From Muricoccus nepalensis (GTDB taxonomy: Bacteria > Pseudomonadota > Alphaproteobacteria > Acetobacterales > Acetobacteraceae), in assembly GCF_006438825.1 (NCBI RefSeq), contig NZ_RCZP01000028.1, forward strand, positions 1-64,000: a stretch of DNA of 64,000 nucleotides. The letters are read 5' to 3'. Below, piece by piece: positions 55,511 to 63,745 of this stretch. Numbering within the stretch: position 1 is the first letter of the stretch; every line of letters begins with the position of its first letter. A model generated the notes under the pieces. That model saw nothing but the letters and a program-made list of their open reading frames with translations. It made no database searches and had not been told where the DNA came from. The position numbers and the translations under genes were made by a program.

Positions 55511-56523
55511 ACCAGGACAACCGCCCCGTCGTCGCCATCACCATGGGCGACGCCTCCGGCATCGGGCCGGAGATCATCACCAAGGCCCTCGCGCGCGCCG
55601 ACGTGCAGGCGATGTGCCGCCCCCTCGTCATCGGCGACGCGGCGCGGCTGCGCGAGGCCGACGCCATCACCCGCACGGGCCTCGCGGTGCACGCGGTCGC
55701 CACCCCCGCCGAGGCCCGCTACGCCCCCGGCACGGTCGAGTGCATCGACCTCGGCCTCATCCCCGCCGGCCATCCCTTCGGCCAGCTCTCCGCCACCTCC
55801 GGCGAGGCCGCCTACCGCTACATCGAGCGGGCGACCCGCCTCGTGGAGGCCGGCGAGGCCGACGCCATCTGCACCGCCCCTCTCTCGAAGGAGGCGCTGC
55901 ACATGGCCGGCCACAAGTACCCCGGCCACACCGAGCTGCTCGCCCACCTCACCGGCACGCCCGAGGTCTCGATGATGCTGGTCGCGCCGAAGCTGCGCGT
56001 CATCCACGTCACCACCCATGTCGGCCTCATCGACGCCATCCGGCGGATCGAGCCCGGCCTGGTGGAGCGCGTCATCGCCCGCGGCCACGCGACGCTGGTG
56101 AAGTCCGGCATGGCCGACCCGCGGATCGGCGTCTGCGCCATCAACCCCCACGCCGGCGAGAACGGCCTCTTCGGCCAGGGCGAGGAGGAGGAGAAGATCA
56201 TCCCCGCCATCAAGGCCTGCCAGGCGAAGGGCTGGCGCGTGGAGGGCCCGCTCCCGGCCGACACCCTCTTCTTCCGGGCGGCCCGCGGCGACTTCGACCT
56301 TGTGGTGGCCATGTACCACGACCAGGGCCACGGCCCCGTGAAGGTGATGGGGCTGGAGGCCGGCGTGAACATCACCGTCGGCCTGCCGGTGATCCGCACC
56401 TCCGTCGACCACGGCACCGCCTTCGACATCGCGGGCAAGGGCATCGCCGACGAGGGCTCGCTGGTGGAGGCGCTCAAGCAGGCGGTGGACCTCGCCCCGC
56501 GGCGGGAGCGGGCGGCGGCCTGA
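55507..56523 (+). CDS. pdxA2: 4-phospho-D-threonate 3-dehydrogenase-like (PdxA2)
   Basis: 338 residues: TMGDASGIGPEIITKAL, KEALHMAGHKYPGHTELLA (metal His) and AMYHDQGHGPVKVMG (metal His), as in PdxA. Neighbouring KdgT and a DUF1537 kinase favour PdxA2, which makes dihydroxyacetone phosphate from phospho-D-threonate or -erythronate, over the vitamin-B6 enzyme. Biosynthetic PdxA cannot be fully excluded from sequence. Confidence 0.9.
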   Translation: MNQDNRPVVAITMGDASGIGPEIITKALARADVQAMCRPLVIGDAARLREADAITRTGLAVHAVATPAEARYAPGTVECIDLGLIPAGHPFGQLSATSGEAAYRYIERATRLVEAGEADAICTAPLSKEALHMAGHKYPGHTELLAHLTGTPEVSMMLVAPKLRVIHVTTHVGLIDAIRRIEPGLVERVIARGHATLVKSGMADPRIGVCAINPHAGENGLFGQGEEEEKIIPAIKACQAKGWRVEGPLPADTLFFRAARGDFDLVVAMYHDQGHGPVKVMGLEAGVNITVGLPVIRTSVDHGTAFDIAGKGIADEGSLVEALKQAVDLAPRRERAAA

Positions 56524-56587
56524 CCGGCCGCCACGCGCCGGCCGGGCGTCGGCCAGATGAAAATAATCTAATGATCAGAAATCACGC

Positions 56588-56616
56588 TTGCGTGATGCCC
56601 GCAAAGGTTGCATAGT
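56588..56616 (+). promoter_or_regulatory. Predicted promoter of an intergenic small RNA
   Basis: TTGCGT (56588-56593), exactly 17 bases, CATAGT (56611-56616). A transcription start is expected near 56622. The stretch is A+T-richer than its surroundings. Confidence 0.5.
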
Positions 56617-56621
56617 CCCTC

Positions 56622-56710
56622 TCACAGCAGCCTGGTTTGCCAAGTTGCTGCTTTCTTGGACGTTTCCTCCTATAAACTCGGCGGTGCCCTCGGGCACCGC
56701 CATCTTTTTT
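56622..56710 (+). ncRNA. Putative trans-acting small RNA
   Basis: The RNA (~89 nt) would have a 5' hairpin (AGCAGC with GCTGCT, inner TGG with CCA around TTTG), a single-stranded stretch TTTCTTGGACGTTTCCTCC that exposes a CCUCC able to pair with ribosome-binding sites, and a terminator hairpin. No ORF of note is present. This resembles known anti-SD alphaproteobacterial sRNAs in design; the family cannot be identified without a covariance search. Confidence 0.55.
56680..56710 (+). terminator. Rho-independent terminator
   Basis: GGCGGTGCC (56680-56688) pairs with GGCACCGCC (56693-56701) around CTCG, and ATCTTTTTT follows. It is the strongest terminator in the window. Confidence 0.85.
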
Positions 56711-56761
56711 GCGCGGCCGGTAGCCAAGCGGGCGATTCCCACGCCCGCCGGTTGCAGCCCC

Positions 56762-57670
56762 TCAGATTCCCAGTTCGCGCCGGTACCGCGCGAAGCACGC
56801 CGCCCCGCATTCCAGCCGCATCAGCGCGCCCTCGGCGATCGCCGGCGCCACCGAGGGGTCCTCGGCCACCAGCGGGTGGATCGCCTCCGCGTTCCAGGAC
56901 GCCGAGTGCTTCACGTCGAGGATCGCGTGCAGGTCGAAGTAGTGCCGGTCGCCCGCCGGCACCCCCAGCCGCTTCAGCCCCTTCGCCACCAGCGCCGCCC
57001 GGCTCGGCGCCGTCTGCTCGATCACGCCGAGCGCGCCGACGGACTGGTAGGTGTAGCGCCGGTTCGCCGCCAGCCCCGCCATGACGTTGGCGAGCGCCAG
57101 CGACTCCCACACCGTCGTCTCGAGCCGCGGCTCGAGGCCGAGGCGCCGCGCCAGCGTCTCCAGCAGCGGCCCATGCATCCCCTTCGGATTGCCGCGCCCC
57201 ATCTCGTCCCAGTAGTTCTTCGCGATCTCGAGCTTCGGCCGCTGCGGCAGCCGCACCTGGGTGATCGCGGCCAAGTCCTCGAAGCCCGCCTCGCCCGCGA
57301 CCTCCTGGGTCAGGAACCAGCAGAACTGCTCCCGCGTCGCCTTCTCCGCCAGCCAGGGGAAAAGCGGGTCGCCCTGGCCGGGGCCGTTGTGCTCCAGCGC
57401 CTCGAACCAGGCGACGAAGCCGTCCGCGTCCCGCGGCGCCTCGGCCGCGCGCGCCGCCACCGCCGCCCGGCGCTCCTCCAGGAACTCGCCCTCCTCGAGC
57501 AGCCAGTCGGCCGTCCGCCGGATGTCCCGTCGCCAGTCGCCCTCGGGCAGGCCGGGCCGGAAGCGCTCCTCGTTGAAGGCCGCCAGGCTACGCTGCAGCC
57601 CGTCCTCGCCGAGCGGCCGCGTCATCTCGCCCGGCGTCATCGCGTCCGTGTTGAAGCCACCTTCCGGCAT
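56762..57670 (-). CDS. Heme-oxygenase-like diiron (HDO) family protein
   Basis: 302 residues of the iron-containing redox enzyme family (heme-oxygenase-like fold). Metal-binding positions likely include Glu in FLTQEVAGEAGFEDLAAI, Asp/Glu in NYWDEMGRGNPKGMH (with His), and DRHYFDLHAILDVKHS (His, Asp, His). Such proteins cleave C-C or C-N bonds, or N-oxygenate, with O2. It is three bases from the methyltransferase gene, which is transcribed first. Confidence 0.82.
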   Translation of the reverse strand: MPEGGFNTDAMTPGEMTRPLGEDGLQRSLAAFNEERFRPGLPEGDWRRDIRRTADWLLEEGEFLEERRAAVAARAAEAPRDADGFVAWFEALEHNGPGQGDPLFPWLAEKATREQFCWFLTQEVAGEAGFEDLAAITQVRLPQRPKLEIAKNYWDEMGRGNPKGMHGPLLETLARRLGLEPRLETTVWESLALANVMAGLAANRRYTYQSVGALGVIEQTAPSRAALVAKGLKRLGVPAGDRHYFDLHAILDVKHSASWNAEAIHPLVAEDPSVAPAIAEGALMRLECGAACFARYRRELGI

Positions 57671-57673
57671 CCT

Positions 57674-58627
57674 TCATTTCCTCCTGTTGACCGTGAGAAC
57701 CACGGCAGCAATGCGGTCCGCCTCCCGGTACGCCTCCGCCTCCAGCTCCTCGCCGAAGACGTCGGGGTCCATCTCGCGGTAGCTCCATTCCTCCCCGCGC
57801 CCGGCAAGTCGCGCCGCCGCCGCGGAGCGGAAGGGGTCCTCGCCCTTCACGACAGCGGCACCGGTGTACAGAACGAGCGTTCCGCCCGGCGAAAGACGCT
57901 CCAGCGCCGAGTCGAGGATCGCGAGCGACAGCCCCGCCCCGAGATCCCCGCCCCCGTGCCGGTAGGCGCGCTTCGCGGGGTCCACGAGATAGGGCGGGTT
58001 GGCGACGATGAGGTCGAATTCGCCCGCCACCCCCGTCAGCAGGTTGCTGTTCACCGCCCGCGCCCGGGCCGCGCCCGCGAAGGCCGCGTTGATCCGGGCG
58101 AGGCGCAGCGCGGCGTCGTTGATGTCCACCATCGCCACCTCGGCCTCCGGGCAGGCGCGGGCGACGACGATCCCCCCCGGCCCCGCGCCGCAGCCGACAT
58201 CCACCGCCCGCCGCACCGGCGCCGCGCGCGCGCGGAGCTCGGCACTGATGGCGGCGGCGAAGCGGTAGGTGTCGGGCCCGAAGAAGACGGCGTCCGCCCC
58301 GGTGGTCGGGTAGGCCGAGTGGAGAAACAGCACCCCCTCCAGCGCCGAGACCCGCACGCGGCTCCGGCAGAGCCCGCCCTCCCGGCCGAGGACCCCGCCC
58401 TCCTCCAACAGGGCCAGCATCCCCGCGGGCAGCAGGGCCTCGCGAAACGGACGGCTCCAGCCGAAGACGTCCCGGAGGTCCCGCGCCTCCTCGTTCCCCG
58501 GCCGCCCGTTCACCCGCGCGTGGGTGAGCGGCGTCGGCGTCACGAAGCGGTAGCCCTGCCCCTCCAGCATGCCGAGCAGGCGCAGCAACGCGCTGTCCGG
58601 GGGGGAGAGGGGCGAGGGCTCGGACAT
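57674..58627 (-). CDS. Class I SAM-dependent methyltransferase (HemK/PrmC-like fold)
   Basis: 317 residues. The SAM motif VDVGCGAGPGGIVVA and the NPPYLVDP motif are intact. The N-terminal ~130 residues are a helical domain. The HemK-like NPPY would suit N-methylation of Gln or a small-molecule N. Partnered with the HDO gene in an operon. Substrate unknown. Confidence 0.86.
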   Translation of the reverse strand: MSEPSPLSPPDSALLRLLGMLEGQGYRFVTPTPLTHARVNGRPGNEEARDLRDVFGWSRPFREALLPAGMLALLEEGGVLGREGGLCRSRVRVSALEGVLFLHSAYPTTGADAVFFGPDTYRFAAAISAELRARAAPVRRAVDVGCGAGPGGIVVARACPEAEVAMVDINDAALRLARINAAFAGAARARAVNSNLLTGVAGEFDLIVANPPYLVDPAKRAYRHGGGDLGAGLSLAILDSALERLSPGGTLVLYTGAAVVKGEDPFRSAAAARLAGRGEEWSYREMDPDVFGEELEAEAYREADRIAAVVLTVNRRK

Positions 58628-58715
58628 GGGGGTACTTACGCGCGGCGGCGCGATCGGTTGCGGCCGCCGGAAGGGGGCGCCCGCCGGCCCCGCGCGGCGG
58701 CCCGGGCCCCCCGGC

Positions 58716-60026
58716 TCAGGCCTCCGCCAGCACCCCGTCCAGCGCCGCGAGGAACAGGTCCGCCTGCTCCCGGGAGAGGCAGAGCGGCGGGCGGATCTTG
58801 AGGGTGTTCGCGCCCGGGCCGGAGGCGCTGATCAGCACCCGCCGCTCCCGCAGCGCGTTCACCACCCGTGCCGTCTCGGCCGTGGCGGGCTCGCGCGTGC
58901 TCCGGTCCCGCACCAGCTCGACCCCGATGGAAAGCCCCGCCCCCCGGACGTCGCCGATCACGGCGTGCCGACCGGCCAGCCCCCGGAGGCCCGCGAGCAG
59001 CTGCGCCCCCACCACCGCCGCGTTGGCCGGCAGCCCCTCCTCCCGCAGCACCCGCAGCACCGCGAGCCCCGCCGCGGCCGAGACCGGGTTGCCGCCGAAG
59101 GTGTTGAAGTAGCGCACCCGCCCACCGAAGCGCTCGAGCAGCGAGGGCCGGATCGCCAGCCCCGCCACCGGGTGGCCGTTCCCCATGGGCTTGCCCATGG
59201 TGACGATGTCCGGCTCCACCCCGTGGCGCTCGAAGCCCCACATCGTCCCGGTCCGCCCGAAGCCCGGCTGCACCTCGTCGGCGATGAACAGCGCCCCCGC
59301 CGCCCGTGCGGCCGCCGCCGCCGCGGCCAGGAAGCCCGGGGGATCGGGGAAGACGCCGTCCGAGGTGAACATCGTGTCCACCAGCAGCGCGCAGGGCCGG
59401 ATGCCGTGGCGCGCCAGCCCCGCGAAGGCGGCGGCGACGTCGGCCGCGAAGCGCGCGGGCATCCCCGGGCCGCCCCGGTAGGCGTCGGGCGGCGCGACCG
59501 TCGCGACGTGCCGCCCGAGCGGCACCCCCTCGCCGAGAGAGGGCGACAGCTCCGCCAGCGCCGAGGTCACCCCGTGATAGGCGAGCGAGGTGACGACGAT
59601 CCCCTCCCCGCCCGTCGCCGCCCGCGCGATCCGCAGCGCCAGGTCGTTCGCCTCGGACCCCGTGCAGGTGAACATCACGTGGCCGAGCGAGGCGGGGAAG
59701 GTCGCCAGCAGCGCCTCCGCGTAGTCGAGCACCGTCTCGTGCAGGTAGCGGGTGTGCGTGTTCAGCAGCCCCGCCTGCCGCGCGATCGCCTCCACCACGA
59801 CGGGATGCGCGTGGCCGAGGGAGGCGACGTTGTTGTAGCAGTCGAGGTAGCGCTCGCCCTCCGCGTCGAAGAGCCAAGCGCCCTCCCCACGCACGGCGTG
59901 GAAGGGGCGCTCGTAGAACAGGCGGTAGGCCGGGCCGAGCAGCCGCTGCCGGCGCTCCACCATCGCCCGCTCCCGCGCGCCGAGCCCCTCGGCGCGGCCG
60001 GGATCGAAGGCGTTGATCATGGCCAT
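58716..60026 (-). CDS. Class III aminotransferase / phospho-lyase type PLP enzyme
   Basis: 436 residues from the ATG at 60026 (MAMINAFDPGRA); a GTG at 60050 is a possible alternative start. PLP fold type I: GHAHPVVVEAIARQ, TCTGSEANDLALRIAR, FIADEVQPGFGRTG and Lys in VTMGKPMGNGHPV. Downstream of an APH-type kinase, it resembles AGXT2L-type phospho-lyases acting on O-phosphorylated amino alcohols. That activity is inferred. Confidence 0.9.
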   Translation of the reverse strand: MAMINAFDPGRAEGLGARERAMVERRQRLLGPAYRLFYERPFHAVRGEGAWLFDAEGERYLDCYNNVASLGHAHPVVVEAIARQAGLLNTHTRYLHETVLDYAEALLATFPASLGHVMFTCTGSEANDLALRIARAATGGEGIVVTSLAYHGVTSALAELSPSLGEGVPLGRHVATVAPPDAYRGGPGMPARFAADVAAAFAGLARHGIRPCALLVDTMFTSDGVFPDPPGFLAAAAAAARAAGALFIADEVQPGFGRTGTMWGFERHGVEPDIVTMGKPMGNGHPVAGLAIRPSLLERFGGRVRYFNTFGGNPVSAAAGLAVLRVLREEGLPANAAVVGAQLLAGLRGLAGRHAVIGDVRGAGLSIGVELVRDRSTREPATAETARVVNALRERRVLISASGPGANTLKIRPPLCLSREQADLFLAALDGVLAEA

Positions 60027-60103
60027 GCCCTTCGGCGCGGTGTCCGGCACTGCCCTCACTCCCCTCTCCCGGCACGGCGCCCGCCGGCCCGGCCGAGCCT
60101 CCG

Positions 60104-61165
60104 CTATCGGCCGCCGCCCATCAAGGCCGCCGCCGCGCCCTCCGGCAGCCGCGCCAGGCGCGCGAGCCCCTCGCGGGCGCGGGGCATGTTCCGCAGCACA
60201 TAGGCCGCGTTCTCCGGCTGCCGCGCCGCCCGCCAGTGGGTGATCAGCACCGTCATCGCCATGCGCGTCGCCATCAGCGCCGGCAGCAGCCGCGCCTCCT
60301 CGTCCGGCAGCGGCAGCACCGGGCGGTAGCCCGCCAGGAAGGCCGCCGGCCCCGCGAGCGGGTCCTCCCCCGGACCCAGCAGGTAGGCGCAGGCCGTCGC
60401 GACCTCCTGCAGCCGCGAGGCGCGCACGAGGTCCCCGAAGTCGATGATGCCCGCCAGGACGGCGGGGTCCCCCTCCGCGACGAGCACGTTGTGCGGGTTC
60501 AGGTCGTTGTGGATCACCGTCCCCGGCAGCCCCGCCAGCGCGCCCGCCGCCTCCGCCTCGAACCGGTCCAGCGCCGCCGCCGCCAAACCGCGCAGCGACG
60601 GCGCCGAGACCTCGCCGAGCAGGTCCCGCAGCGCCGGCGCCTCGCGGATATCCCAGAGGAGCCGCCGCCGGTCCGCCGGATGGGCGAAGCCCTCCAGCGC
60701 CCGGTCCAGCCGCGCCGCCAGATCCCCCAGCGCCCGGGCGGAGGCCAGCGGCGCGTCCATCACCCGCCCCGGCAGGAAGGTGAGCACGCGCAGCCGGCAG
60801 GGCCGCCCGTCCCCCGCCGCGAAGGGGACCGAGGTCGCCCCGTCCCGCGCCCGGACGACGCGCGGCAGCGGCAGGCCGGGCCCGGCGGCCTCCAGGTGCA
60901 GCAGCGCCGCCGTCTGGAAGTCGGTGATCGCCGGGTCTTCGTCGGGATGCGCGACCTTCACCAGCAGGGGCGCCCCCTCCCCGCGGTCCAGCCGGTAGTT
61001 CCGGTCCCGCTCCCCGCCCAGGGAAACGAGGACGCCCCGCAGCCCCCACCGCGCCTCCAACGACCGCGCCAGCGCGCCCGCGTCGACCGTTGGCGGCGGC
61101 GCGAGGATCAGCGGGTCGAGGAGCGGGTTGCCGTGGGGGGCCGGTGGGACCGCGCGATCGGTCAT
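60104..61165 (-). CDS. APH-fold phosphotransferase (hydroxylysine/homoserine-kinase-like)
   Basis: 353 residues. Catalytic loop VIHNDLNPHNVLV and IIDFGDLVRA (Mg/ATP) mark the aminoglycoside-phosphotransferase/choline-kinase fold. It is 77 bases upstream of the class III aminotransferase, a pairing seen with hydroxylysine kinase plus 5-phosphohydroxylysine phospho-lyase. The true substrate, an amino alcohol, is inferred. Confidence 0.88.
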   Translation of the reverse strand: MTDRAVPPAPHGNPLLDPLILAPPPTVDAGALARSLEARWGLRGVLVSLGGERDRNYRLDRGEGAPLLVKVAHPDEDPAITDFQTAALLHLEAAGPGLPLPRVVRARDGATSVPFAAGDGRPCRLRVLTFLPGRVMDAPLASARALGDLAARLDRALEGFAHPADRRRLLWDIREAPALRDLLGEVSAPSLRGLAAAALDRFEAEAAGALAGLPGTVIHNDLNPHNVLVAEGDPAVLAGIIDFGDLVRASRLQEVATACAYLLGPGEDPLAGPAAFLAGYRPVLPLPDEEARLLPALMATRMAMTVLITHWRAARQPENAAYVLRNMPRAREGLARLARLPEGAAAALMGGGR

Positions 61166-61355
61166 GCGGCCGGCGTCGTCGGGAGGGGTCTCATCGCCGC
61201 ATCATCGCCAGGACCGGCGCGCCCGCAAGCGCCGGCCGGGAACGCCCCGCGCCGGCGCCAGGCCGCGCCGGGCACGCCCCCCCAGCCCCGCCGCCGCCAC
61301 CCGTCGCCGGTCGCGGCCATGGCGCGGCCGCCGTCGAGGCCCCCCCCCGCGCCCC

Positions 61356-62321
61356 TCACTCCGGCCGGATGTCGGCCTCCCGGATGAGCTGCCCCCACAT
61401 CGCGGTGTCGTCGACCAGCACCCGCCGCAGCGCCTCCGCGTCGCCCGTCTCGGCGGCGACGCCCTGCGCCGCCATGGCCGCGCGGAGCTCGGGGTCCTCG
61501 GTCGCGACGCGGAGGGCCCCGGAGAGCCGGGCCACCACCGCGTCCGGCGTGCCCACCGGCACAAGGAGACCCTGCCAGAAGACCGCGTCGAAGCCGGGCA
61601 GCGTGTCCGCGACCGGCGGCACCTCCGGCAGCAGCGCGAGCCGCGCGGCGGAGGATACCGCGAGCGGCCGCGTCCGCCCGTCGCGGATCACCGGGATCGC
61701 CTCCAGCGCCGCCTGGAACATCGCCTGGATGCGCCCCGCCTGGAGGTCGATGAGCGCCGGCGCGCCCCCGCGGTAGGGCACGTGCACCACCTCGATCCCG
61801 GCGCGGCGGCGGAAGAGCTCGAGGCAGAGGTGGTTGACCGCCCCGGTGCCGGAGCTGCCGAAGTTCACGCGGCCCGGGTTCGCCTTCGCGTAGGCGATGA
61901 ACGCCGCCGTCGTCCGCGCGGGCACGTCGGGGTGGACGTGCAGCACGAAGGCGCTGCGATAGGCCATGCCGACCGGCACCAGCTCGCGCAGCGGCTCGCG
62001 CGGCGTCAGCGCGGGCTGCAGCGTCGGGTTGATCGCCAGCGAGGAGGCGCCCATCAGCGTGACGTAGCCGTCCGGCGCTGCCCGGGCCACCGCCGTCGCG
62101 GCCACCGAGGTCGCGCCGCCCACCCGGTTCTCGACCACGACCGGCTGGCCCAGCTCCCGCGACATCCGCGCGGCGATGAGCCGCGTCATGACGTCCGTCA
62201 GGCCGCCGGGCGCGTAGCCCGTCACCATCGCCACCGGCCGCGCCGGCCAGGCCTCCTGCGCGCGGGCCAGGGAGGGCGCGGCAAGCAGCAGCGAGAGCGC
62301 GGTGCGTCGGCCGGTCGGCAT
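61356..62321 (-). CDS. Bug/TctC-type receptor
   Basis: 321 residues with signal MPTGRRTALSLLLAAPSLARAQ. Landmarks GYAPGGLTDVMTRLI, VENRVGGATSVAA and HVPYRGGAPAL. It shares its strand with the next Bug gene, 52 bases away, and may be co-transcribed. Ligand unknown. Confidence 0.91.
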   Translation of the reverse strand: MPTGRRTALSLLLAAPSLARAQEAWPARPVAMVTGYAPGGLTDVMTRLIAARMSRELGQPVVVENRVGGATSVAATAVARAAPDGYVTLMGASSLAINPTLQPALTPREPLRELVPVGMAYRSAFVLHVHPDVPARTTAAFIAYAKANPGRVNFGSSGTGAVNHLCLELFRRRAGIEVVHVPYRGGAPALIDLQAGRIQAMFQAALEAIPVIRDGRTRPLAVSSAARLALLPEVPPVADTLPGFDAVFWQGLLVPVGTPDAVVARLSGALRVATEDPELRAAMAAQGVAAETGDAEALRRVLVDDTAMWGQLIREADIRPE

Positions 62322-62373
62322 GGTTCCCCGTTCCTCCTCGAATCCAGGGCGGCGCCCGGCGCCGCCTCGATGC

Positions 62374-63345
62374 CTACTCGCGGGCCATGCCGAGGTCCTG
62401 CAGGACCTGGCGGTTGCTCTCGCTCTCGGCCGCGAAGCGTTCGCGGAACGCGGCGCCGCCGGCGTAGCTCGGCACGGAGTTGAGGCGCGCGGCCGCGGTG
62501 CGGAAGCTCTCGCTCGCCACCGCCTCGCCGCAGGCGCGCTCGAGCACGGCCGCGATCGCGTCCGGCAGCCCGGCCGGCGCGACGAGCCCCCCGGCCGAGC
62601 TGCCCACGATCGGGTAGCCCGCCTCGGTCACGGTCGGCACCTCCGGCAGGGCGGCGATTCGCTCCGCGTTGAAGACGCCCGCGACGGGCAGGCCGGTCGA
62701 GACGGGGATGGAGGGGCTCTCCACGAAGGCCATGATCTGCCCGCCGAGCGCCGCCTGTGCCATCGGCCCCGCGCCCGAGAAGGGCGCGTGCAGCGCCTCC
62801 ACCCCCGCGCGCCGCAGCAGCCGCGCGATGAGGATGTGCTGCGTGCTGCCCTGCCCCGGCGAGCCGTAGACGAGCGCCTCCGGCTTCGTGCGCCCGAGCG
62901 CGACCATGCCCGCGATGTCCCGGAACGGCGCCTGGCGCCCGAGGACGAGGACCTGCGGGTTGTCGTAGACGAGGCAGAGGAAGCGGAAGCTGCCCAGCGA
63001 GTAGCTGAGCGGGACGAGATGCGTCTGCGCCGTCAGCGGCGTGTTGGGCGAGAGGCCGATCGTGTAGCCGTCCGGCCGGGCGCGGGCGACCTCCGCGTCG
63101 CCGATCGTCCCCGAGGCGCCGCCGCGGTTGACGATCACCACGCTCTGGTTGAGCGCCTGCGAGAGGGACTGCTGCAGCGCGCGCGCCATCAGGTCCGTGT
63201 TGCCGCCGGGCGGGTAGGGCACGACGAGCTGGATGGGGCGGGCGGGATAGGCTTCCTGCGCCGCGGCCCCGCCCGCGAGGAGCGCCAGCGCGGCCAGGAG
63301 GCCCAGCCCGCGGCGCCCCGCCCGCTTCCACCCGCCACCGCCCAT
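62374..63345 (-). CDS. Bug/TctC-type receptor
   Basis: 323 residues from the ATG at 63345, preceded by GGAGGG; an upstream ATG at 63402 is less likely. Signal GRRGLGLLAALALLAGGAAAQ. Landmarks PYPPGGNTDLMARAL, NRGGASGTIGDAEVA and HAPFSGAGPMAQ (divergent third motif). Adjacent to the previous Bug gene. Confidence 0.9.
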   Translation of the reverse strand: MGGGGWKRAGRRGLGLLAALALLAGGAAAQEAYPARPIQLVVPYPPGGNTDLMARALQQSLSQALNQSVVIVNRGGASGTIGDAEVARARPDGYTIGLSPNTPLTAQTHLVPLSYSLGSFRFLCLVYDNPQVLVLGRQAPFRDIAGMVALGRTKPEALVYGSPGQGSTQHILIARLLRRAGVEALHAPFSGAGPMAQAALGGQIMAFVESPSIPVSTGLPVAGVFNAERIAALPEVPTVTEAGYPIVGSSAGGLVAPAGLPDAIAAVLERACGEAVASESFRTAAARLNSVPSYAGGAAFRERFAAESESNRQVLQDLGMARE

Positions 63346-63744
63346 CGCGCCCTCCGCCCCGTTGTTGCCGGCGAGCCTAGGGGAGCGGGGCAGGCCACTC
63401 AACGTGACCCCCTGCGGCCCGGGCCGAGGACCCAGCCGCCGGGCGCGCGCCTACCCGCCGCGCGCCCCCGTGCCCGGGCGGGCAGCGGAACCCCCGAGGG
63501 GCCGCGCGCAGAATAAGATGTGGGGAAGGAAGACCGACGCCGGATGGCGTCCCCAAGGGAAATCCAACTCTTCCGTCTGGGTGTCACACAAGGGAGCAAT
63601 AGAGCTCTGTTTGTGGGGGTTCCACGCCCTAACCTCCGTCAGCAGCCGTCAGCCTCCGACCCAAGTGCGCAATCCTGTTGTGGGGTTGATTGTGGGGTGG
63701 CATAGTCCGCGACGGACCAAACACCGCTGGATGCCTCACCCCAC
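63346..63744. other. 399-base region between the last Bug gene and the integrase
   Basis: It has no convincing gene. From ~63500 onward base composition drops in G+C and short repeats begin. No tRNA or tmRNA 3' end, the usual phage attachment target, could be recognised, so any att site is undefined. Confidence 0.45.
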
Positions 63745-63745
63745 A
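63519..63745. repeat. Cluster of TGTGGGG heptamers upstream of the integrase
   Basis: Direct copies at 63519-63525, 63612-63618, 63679-63685 and 63691-63697, and one inverted copy (CCCCACA) at 63739-63745. The last overlaps the integrase start. Such spaced short repeats are a known layout for arm-type integrase/excisionase sites. Confidence 0.5.

Noticed and set aside
55507-56523. Biosynthetic pdxA for vitamin B6
   Set aside because: The operon with a DUF1537 kinase and KdgT points to the catabolic PdxA2 role, although sequence alone cannot exclude it.
56718-56760. A tRNA-like stretch (TAGCCAAGCGGGC and a 7-bp stem with a 7-base loop)
   Set aside because: Only one arm-like hairpin is present; no acceptor stem, T-loop (GTTCGA) or second arm is found, so it is not a tRNA. 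It may be a weak hairpin after the convergent HDO gene.
63346-63744. Small plus-strand frames upstream of the integrase
   Set aside because: They lack ribosome sites and family patterns and run through the repeat region.
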